DNA of 64,000 nt from Paenibacillus sp. NEAU-GSW1 (GTDB lineage: Bacteria > Bacillota > Bacilli > Paenibacillales > Paenibacillaceae), in NCBI RefSeq assembly GCF_009737085.1, contig NZ_WOVL01000024.1:1-64000 (forward strand). The letters are read 5' to 3'. A program made the translations under genes and the position numbers. A model generated the notes under the pieces. It did not search any database and was not told the origin of the DNA. It saw only the letters and a list, made by a program, of their open reading frames with translations. Below, piece by piece: positions 60,100 to 64,000 of the stretch. Numbering within the stretch: position 1 is the stretch's first letter; each line of letters starts with the position of its first letter.

Positions 60100-61035
60100 C
60101 TATTCAGCAACATTCAGGGTAGATGTGTAATTATCTCCTAAAAATGCTGCTACATTTACGTAATCAACGCTATCACCCCGAGCGCCAAATACAATATTTG
60201 AAGTTACTGATTCTCCTTTATCTAATGCCCATTGATATAAGTACTTTTTACTGTTAAATTCCTTAATCATGGAAGTATTTGAAGGAGTAATACTATAAGC
60301 TGTGTTTCTTCCTCCCAACGTAACACGATATTTCATAGAAACATCACTCGCTGAGAACGAAATTTTATTTGTTCCGGTATTCTTAATGGTGATTTTAGAC
60401 TTTACATAGTATTTATAAGCACCATCACTATTGTTGAGATAAAACTCCTTTTCCATTGCCTTTCCTTCAACAGATTTCACCGGATAAATATACATATCGT
60501 GATAAGTCAGCTCAAAACTACCCGCCTTCAACGTCACCGGAAACTCCTCCGTCTGCACTAACCCGTACCGAGCAAAGTTATTATCCTTCGCCGACAGCAC
60601 ATAGATCGTTTTTTTCCCCGAATCAAATTCGGCTCGGTAGCCAAGCGCTTCGGCGATGTAACGGACAGGCAAATACGTAATTCCTTTTCTCGTAATCGGC
60701 AGCGTGTCAATCTCGACCTTTTTCCCATTGACCAGTATGTATTTATGTTTGAAATACAGCTCAATCAGCTTCGTCTTCGCCTTAACCACAACTTTGCTGT
60801 TTGCTTTATCGTATTCGAGAGACTCGATCTGCGGCAGCGCGAGCTTCAAATGTCGAAGCGACACAAGCGTCCGTCCGTTGGCGTTAATATACGGCGCTTC
60901 CGCATCGTTAGCGGCGGCAACAGTTTCGGTATCGACCTGCAATTTTAACGTCTCCTGCGCAGAAGCCGCAAACACGGTCGTCACCTGCCCAAGCAGCAAA
61001 AGCAAAGCTAGCGATAATAGCAATCTCTTTTTCAT
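60100..61035 (-). CDS. Exported stalk-domain (copper-amine-oxidase N-like) protein
   Basis: A 311-aa exported protein, first gene of the operon. The signal peptide is LLLSLALLLLLGQVTTVFA. Residues ~30-150 are a copper-amine-oxidase N-like 'stalk' domain (NGRTLVSLRHLKLALPQIES, ILVNGKKVEIDTLPITRKGI, TYLPVRYIAEALGYRAEFDS). The remaining ~160 residues are a beta-sandwich resembling DUF4352-type domains (VKSKITIKNTGTNKISFSAS, SNTSMIKEFNSKKYLYQWAL). Such proteins bind the wall or act as structural spacers, as far as is known. GGGGAGGAAG precedes the ATG. The second half is clearly AT-richer than the first. Confidence 0.82.
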   Translation of the reverse strand: MKKRLLLSLALLLLLGQVTTVFAASAQETLKLQVDTETVAAANDAEAPYINANGRTLVSLRHLKLALPQIESLEYDKANSKVVVKAKTKLIELYFKHKYILVNGKKVEIDTLPITRKGITYLPVRYIAEALGYRAEFDSGKKTIYVLSAKDNNFARYGLVQTEEFPVTLKAGSFELTYHDMYIYPVKSVEGKAMEKEFYLNNSDGAYKYYVKSKITIKNTGTNKISFSASDVSMKYRVTLGGRNTAYSITPSNTSMIKEFNSKKYLYQWALDKGESVTSNIVFGARGDSVDYVNVAAFLGDNYTSTLNVAE

Positions 61036-61070
61036 CTACAAAACTTCCTCCCCAACATCGAATAAGATAC

Positions 61071-61113
61071 AAAAAAAGCACGCGAAAAAACCGATTAGGC
61101 TTTTAAGCGTGCT
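61071..61113 (-). terminator. Terminator of the MFS exporter gene
   Basis: On the minus strand AGCACGC pairs with GCGTGCT around an inner AAAGCC/GGTTTT-type stem and is followed by TTTTTTT. It separates the MFS gene from the exported-protein operon. Confidence 0.8.
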
Positions 61114-61166
61114 TCGCTTGCTAAATTATTTACATTTTACCTTATTTTATCATTTTATGTCAATTA

Positions 61167-62441
61167 TTATCGCGCAGCTTCATTGACCTCGGCAGCAGCC
61201 GCATTAGCTTCTTCTCCCGGCGGTCTCAGCTTGAATATAGGAACCAGCAGCGGAACGCAAAGAATCATAACGAATCCCGCAAAAATATAAATGCCAACCA
61301 ACGGGAATGCCGACTTCAGAACACCGGACAAGCTCATCATAATGACCATCATCCCCATGAACATTGGGCTTAGCGCCCCGTTTACCCGGCCGATATATTC
61401 AGGCTCCGTCCATTTCAGAATCATCGTGCTAATCCCGATTTGAATGCCCGGCATCATCAGGCCCGATAAAAATTGCAGGACAAGCGTGAGGGTAACATTC
61501 GTCGAAATGCCCATTCCGGCGATCGTAACGGCACTAACAACAGTGCCGGCTGCGAGAATGACTTGCGGCTGCACTTTTTTGGCAACAGCCATAATCAATC
61601 CGCCGCCGATAAGCATCGCAAACCCGTTCACCATCAGCAAATATTGCAAGAAGTCTTTCGATTGATCGAGCCTTTCAATAACTAGAAATATGCCGAGAGA
61701 CTGAATGGTGCCAATCGCCGTACCGGCCAGCGCGAACGTACCGCCAAGCGGCCTCAGCACTTTGCTTTTCCAAACATAACGCAGTCCGTCGGTAAGCTCC
61801 TTCCAGAATTGCTTATCGCCTGCTGCTGCCGCAGCCTCTTCTTTGTCATCTTTCGGAATACGGAATAAGACGACCGCTGACAGGAGAAACGCAATACCCA
61901 TAATCGCAATCGAGATTTCAATGCCGTAAGTTTGATAGACGAAAACGCCTAGCGACGGTCCAAGCACCATAAAGATGCCGATTAACGACTGGAACAACGC
62001 CATCGCCGACTGCAGCTGGTTTTCCGGAACATGCTTTTTGAACAGCTTCATGGATGACGGCTGTGAAAACTGCGATAAAATCGCCGATACGGCCGTCGCA
62101 AGATAGATTAGCTGCCAAGAGCCAATCATTAACGATCCAAGTACGACGAATACCGACGCTGCGGACAGAAAATCGCACCAGATCATCGTCCGCCTTGGAC
62201 GCCACCGGTCCGCGAACGTTCCTCCGATAAACGCAAAAATAAAAATAGGCGCAAATTCCACAACCGAGATTAACGATACCGATATCGGATCGTTATTCGT
62301 TTTGTCGGTAACAAACAACAAAATCGCAAAATTGCGCACCCAAATGCCGATTTGCAGCAACACATTAGACAACAATACCGTTTGAAAAAAACGATTTTTA
62401 AAAATAGACTCCGGCGGCGCCGCCGCCGTATTGGTAGACAT
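61167..62441 (-). CDS. MFS exporter (MefA/EntS-like)
   Basis: A 424-aa, 12-helix major facilitator. The N-terminus has NRFFQTVLLSNVLLQIGIWV, the loop 2-3 motif is GTFADRWRPRRTMIWCD, and SAILSQFSQPSSMKLFKKHV with VPENQLQSAMALFQSLIGI is typical of the MFS_3/macrolide-efflux-like exporters. A central loop is Ala- and Glu-rich (KDDKEEAAAAAGD). Substrate is unknown; drugs or siderophores are usual for the group. It has its own terminator and no linked regulator. Confidence 0.9.
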   Translation of the reverse strand: MSTNTAAAPPESIFKNRFFQTVLLSNVLLQIGIWVRNFAILLFVTDKTNNDPISVSLISVVEFAPIFIFAFIGGTFADRWRPRRTMIWCDFLSAASVFVVLGSLMIGSWQLIYLATAVSAILSQFSQPSSMKLFKKHVPENQLQSAMALFQSLIGIFMVLGPSLGVFVYQTYGIEISIAIMGIAFLLSAVVLFRIPKDDKEEAAAAAGDKQFWKELTDGLRYVWKSKVLRPLGGTFALAGTAIGTIQSLGIFLVIERLDQSKDFLQYLLMVNGFAMLIGGGLIMAVAKKVQPQVILAAGTVVSAVTIAGMGISTNVTLTLVLQFLSGLMMPGIQIGISTMILKWTEPEYIGRVNGALSPMFMGMMVIMMSLSGVLKSAFPLVGIYIFAGFVMILCVPLLVPIFKLRPPGEEANAAAAEVNEAAR

Positions 62442-62553
62442 GATTAAACGACTCTCCTCTTTCTTATTAAGCGTTTCCTTACAGCATATCAGGACGCTTT
62501 TACAGGGGGATCAACTGATTCTATAACAGACGTCGCCTCTCGTAAACAAGTTG

Positions 62554-62970
62554 CTACTTGTTATAAACATTTTTACCTTGCTCGCGAAGCAGCTCCAGCC
62601 ACTTCTCCTCCAGCTTTATCGCATCTTTGCGCAAATCGCGCATCTTCCTCGCCGCCTCACCTTCGCCCGTCAAGTCCAGCACATCCTTGTAATCGTGGCG
62701 AAGCTTATCCTTCAGCTTCAACTGGTCGGCCACTTGAAATTCAAAAGCGTCAGCACCGTACGTTTTCCAATCGCTTTGCAGCTCCTTGTTCGGATGTACG
62801 CCGAAACCCAGCTCGAAACGCGCTCGGCTCCACGCGCCGTTCATATTCGACGATGAACCGACGAACACGCGGCCGTTCTTTGTATTCGTTACCTCATAAA
62901 CGCCGATGACACGCTCCTGCTCCATATATGCGGCAGTCAGTTGTTTTCTCTGTTCTTTGTTTTTGCTCAT
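62554..62970 (-). CDS. GIY-YIG nuclease family protein
   Basis: A 138-aa protein. GVYEVTNTKNGRVFVGSSSN is the GIY-YIG core with the second motif altered (VFVGS), followed by the conserved Arg region AWSRARFELGFGVHPNKELQ. Charged helices follow (YKDVLDLTGEGEAARKM). ATG at 62970 is chosen because GGAGGTG lies 8 bases upstream. It follows the DUF2087 gene after 28 bases, so they are probably an operon. No homing-endonuclease or mobile context is seen. Whether it cuts DNA is not known. Confidence 0.85.
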   Translation of the reverse strand: MSKNKEQRKQLTAAYMEQERVIGVYEVTNTKNGRVFVGSSSNMNGAWSRARFELGFGVHPNKELQSDWKTYGADAFEFQVADQLKLKDKLRHDYKDVLDLTGEGEAARKMRDLRKDAIKLEEKWLELLREQGKNVYNK

Positions 62971-62998
62971 ATCAAGCACCTCCACTTTTCACCTTCAG

Positions 62999-63772
62999 CT
63001 ATTGCTTCAGCCAATATTCGCTGCAATCATCCTTGCGATCCAAATAACCGTATTCGATCAAATAGCGGCGAAGCGTCACGTAATCATCCTCGAAAAATGC
63101 CTTCAGCTGCTCGTTCACTTCTTTTTCCTTGTACTTGCGGCCAGGTTTAAAATACGAAGCGATATGCCGCAAAATAACGATTTTTTTCTTTTCCTTGCGC
63201 GGGAATTGCGTCAGCGGGCCGTTCGGACCCTTCGGAAAATATTGCTTCATTACCGCATCATGCTCTTTCTCGGTAATCGCATAACGCTCATCGACCTGCG
63301 TCGCCGTACGATGAACCGGGATAAACCGCGGAGTGTCCGCCGACACGCCGGCCTCCATCAGCTCCACGATCGCAAGCAGCAGCTTCGCTTGCTTTGCTTT
63401 TTCCTTCAGCACAAAGCGATGGTTGCGAATCGTCGACGCACTGCCTCCGCCCGCTTTTTTAACAATATCGGCATCGGACAACCCGGCCGAGAAGTCACGG
63501 ATTAGCTCCTTTTGCAAGTCGGTCAAGCCATTTGTCTTCTTATCCAGTCCGAGCAAATAAGCGAGGATCGAACCGTGCTCGCGCTCAACGTGAAACTCGG
63601 CATACTTGTTCGCATCGTACCATTTATTTTCTTTAGGCAATTGGAATACTTGCCCCCCCTCGAACGTCTCCCCGCATACGAGACAACGATAGCGTTTATT
63701 CGCGGCCTCGTATATATAACCTTTCTTCATTTCGGAAAGCTCCGCCGACCAAAACAGCTCATTCAGCTCCAT
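62999..63772 (-). CDS. DUF2087 protein with zinc-finger-like N-terminus
   Basis: A 257-aa protein. The N-terminus carries CLVCGETFEGGQVF and a later HVEREHG, together suggesting a C2H2-like zinc site. A middle helix-turn-helix (LSDADIVKKAGGGSASTIRN) resembles a LuxR-like DNA-binding domain. The C-terminal ~70 residues match DUF2087 (LTQFPRKEKKKIVILRHIAS, YVTLRRYLIEYGYLDRKDD). The arrangement suggests a DNA-binding regulator. AGAGGTG precedes the ATG. It is the first gene of a pair with the GIY-YIG protein. Confidence 0.85.
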   Translation of the reverse strand: MELNELFWSAELSEMKKGYIYEAANKRYRCLVCGETFEGGQVFQLPKENKWYDANKYAEFHVEREHGSILAYLLGLDKKTNGLTDLQKELIRDFSAGLSDADIVKKAGGGSASTIRNHRFVLKEKAKQAKLLLAIVELMEAGVSADTPRFIPVHRTATQVDERYAITEKEHDAVMKQYFPKGPNGPLTQFPRKEKKKIVILRHIASYFKPGRKYKEKEVNEQLKAFFEDDYVTLRRYLIEYGYLDRKDDCSEYWLKQ

Positions 63773-63851
63773 ATATCAAACACCTCTTTATATTGTTTGT
63801 TTATTTTATAGACATATTATCATTACGTTTATTAAATTTCAATAGACACAC

Positions 63852-63880
63852 AAAAAAACTCCATCCCGTTCAGGATGGAG
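63852..63880 (-). terminator. Intrinsic terminator overlapping a gene end
   Basis: On the minus strand CTCCATCC pairs with GGATGGAG, followed by TTTTTTTG. The loop contains the stop codon of the partial gene at the window edge. Confidence 0.85.
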
Positions 63881-64000
63881 CAGCCGTTGCAGCTTCTCTT
63901 GCAGTCGTCGTTTCGTATCGACTGACTCGATCGTCATGACCAAACAAAATAATAAGTTGTTTGAAATATACATAGCTTTCCGTTTCTTTTTCAACTCCCA
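63870..64000 (-). CDS. C-terminal end of an unidentified gene (partial)
   Basis: A minus-strand frame enters from the right edge and stops at 63870-63872. The visible 42 residues include ESYVYFKQLIILFGHDDRV and end TAREAATAAPS. The stop lies inside a strong terminator, which supports this frame as a real gene end. Another open frame runs through the same DNA, so the call is not certain. I cannot identify the protein. Confidence 0.5.
   Translation of the reverse strand, partial: GVEKETESYVYFKQLIILFGHDDRVSRYETTTAREAATAAPS

Noticed and set aside
61071..61113. Possible riboswitch at the head of the exported-protein operon
   Set aside because: The structure has a stem followed by seven U on the minus strand and directly follows the MFS gene; it is better explained as that gene's terminator.
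62540..62566. AACAAGT/ACTTGTT hairpin at the end of the GIY-YIG gene
   Set aside because: Short and without a U-tract on the relevant strand, so not called a terminator.

Overview
The window looks like chromosomal DNA of a Paenibacillus-type, endospore-forming Firmicute of moderate GC. This genus call is an inference from gene content: a KapB homologue, a KinB-like kinase, a DUF3905-type gene, a bacilliredoxin, a bacillithiol-transferase-like protein, a B. subtilis-type xylAB/xylR locus, and 'stalk' (copper-amine-oxidase N-like) exported proteins. Strong AGGAGG-type ribosome binding sites, frequent TTG and GTG starts, and U-tailed intrinsic terminators fit. No rRNA, tRNA, CRISPR array, intact transposon or prophage was seen.

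Layout. 1-1.8 kb is repeat-rich and decayed: three tandem ~154-bp repeats, a palindrome array, a deletion remnant of a P-loop kinase gene, an orphan WapI-like immunity gene and a small membrane protein. 1.85-6.45 kb is the glutamate synthase large subunit, with no small subunit nearby. 6.9-21 kb holds envelope and sporulation functions: SGNH hydrolase, YhgE/Pip protein with its TetR repressor and two matching operators, KapB, UgtP-like glycosyltransferase, malic enzyme, acyltransferase plus polysaccharide deacetylase, NlpC/P60 hydrolase, CDF metal exporter (apparently a CUG start) and a chemoreceptor. 21-31 kb has an ABC-F ATPase, a half-size MFS protein, a DinB/YfiT-like protein, a frameshifted FAD oxidoreductase, a Gfo/Idh/MocA dehydrogenase, an MBL hydrolase, a CvfC/YpgR-type HEAT protein, a transglutaminase-like protein, and a pair of small proteins, one ending in a WGxxGxxG-type tail.

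31-38 kb is sugar metabolism and repair: a LacI regulator divergent from ROK glucokinase and manA, then a compact araC-mutY-eda operon. 38-47 kb holds cytochrome c551, acpS, a bacilliredoxin-nadE operon, a two-gene DUF3905 operon, the KinB-like kinase, a lipase-like hydrolase, a BaiN/YtfP-like flavoprotein and a PAS-PAS-HTH regulator. 47.4-51.7 kb is the xylose locus (xylA-xylB divergent from xylR) with a readable xylO operator, a cre site and a promoter.

51.8-61.0 kb is the most distinctive part. Three co-directional genes encode exported proteins: a stalk-domain protein, a 750-aa PKD-type protein and a 2001-aa protein. The large one is built from two similar modules (short alpha/beta unit, propeller-like repeats including RCC1 type, vWA-like domain) followed by PKD/Ig-like domains. 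I do not know a function for it. 61-64 kb has an MFS exporter, a GIY-YIG protein paired with a DUF2087 protein, and the end of a further gene.

Three intergenic islands (about 0.44-0.65, 20.95-21.16 and 38.99-39.13 kb) carry AGCGAA/TTCGCT half-sites spaced mostly 21-22 bp, the clearest unexplained non-coding signal.
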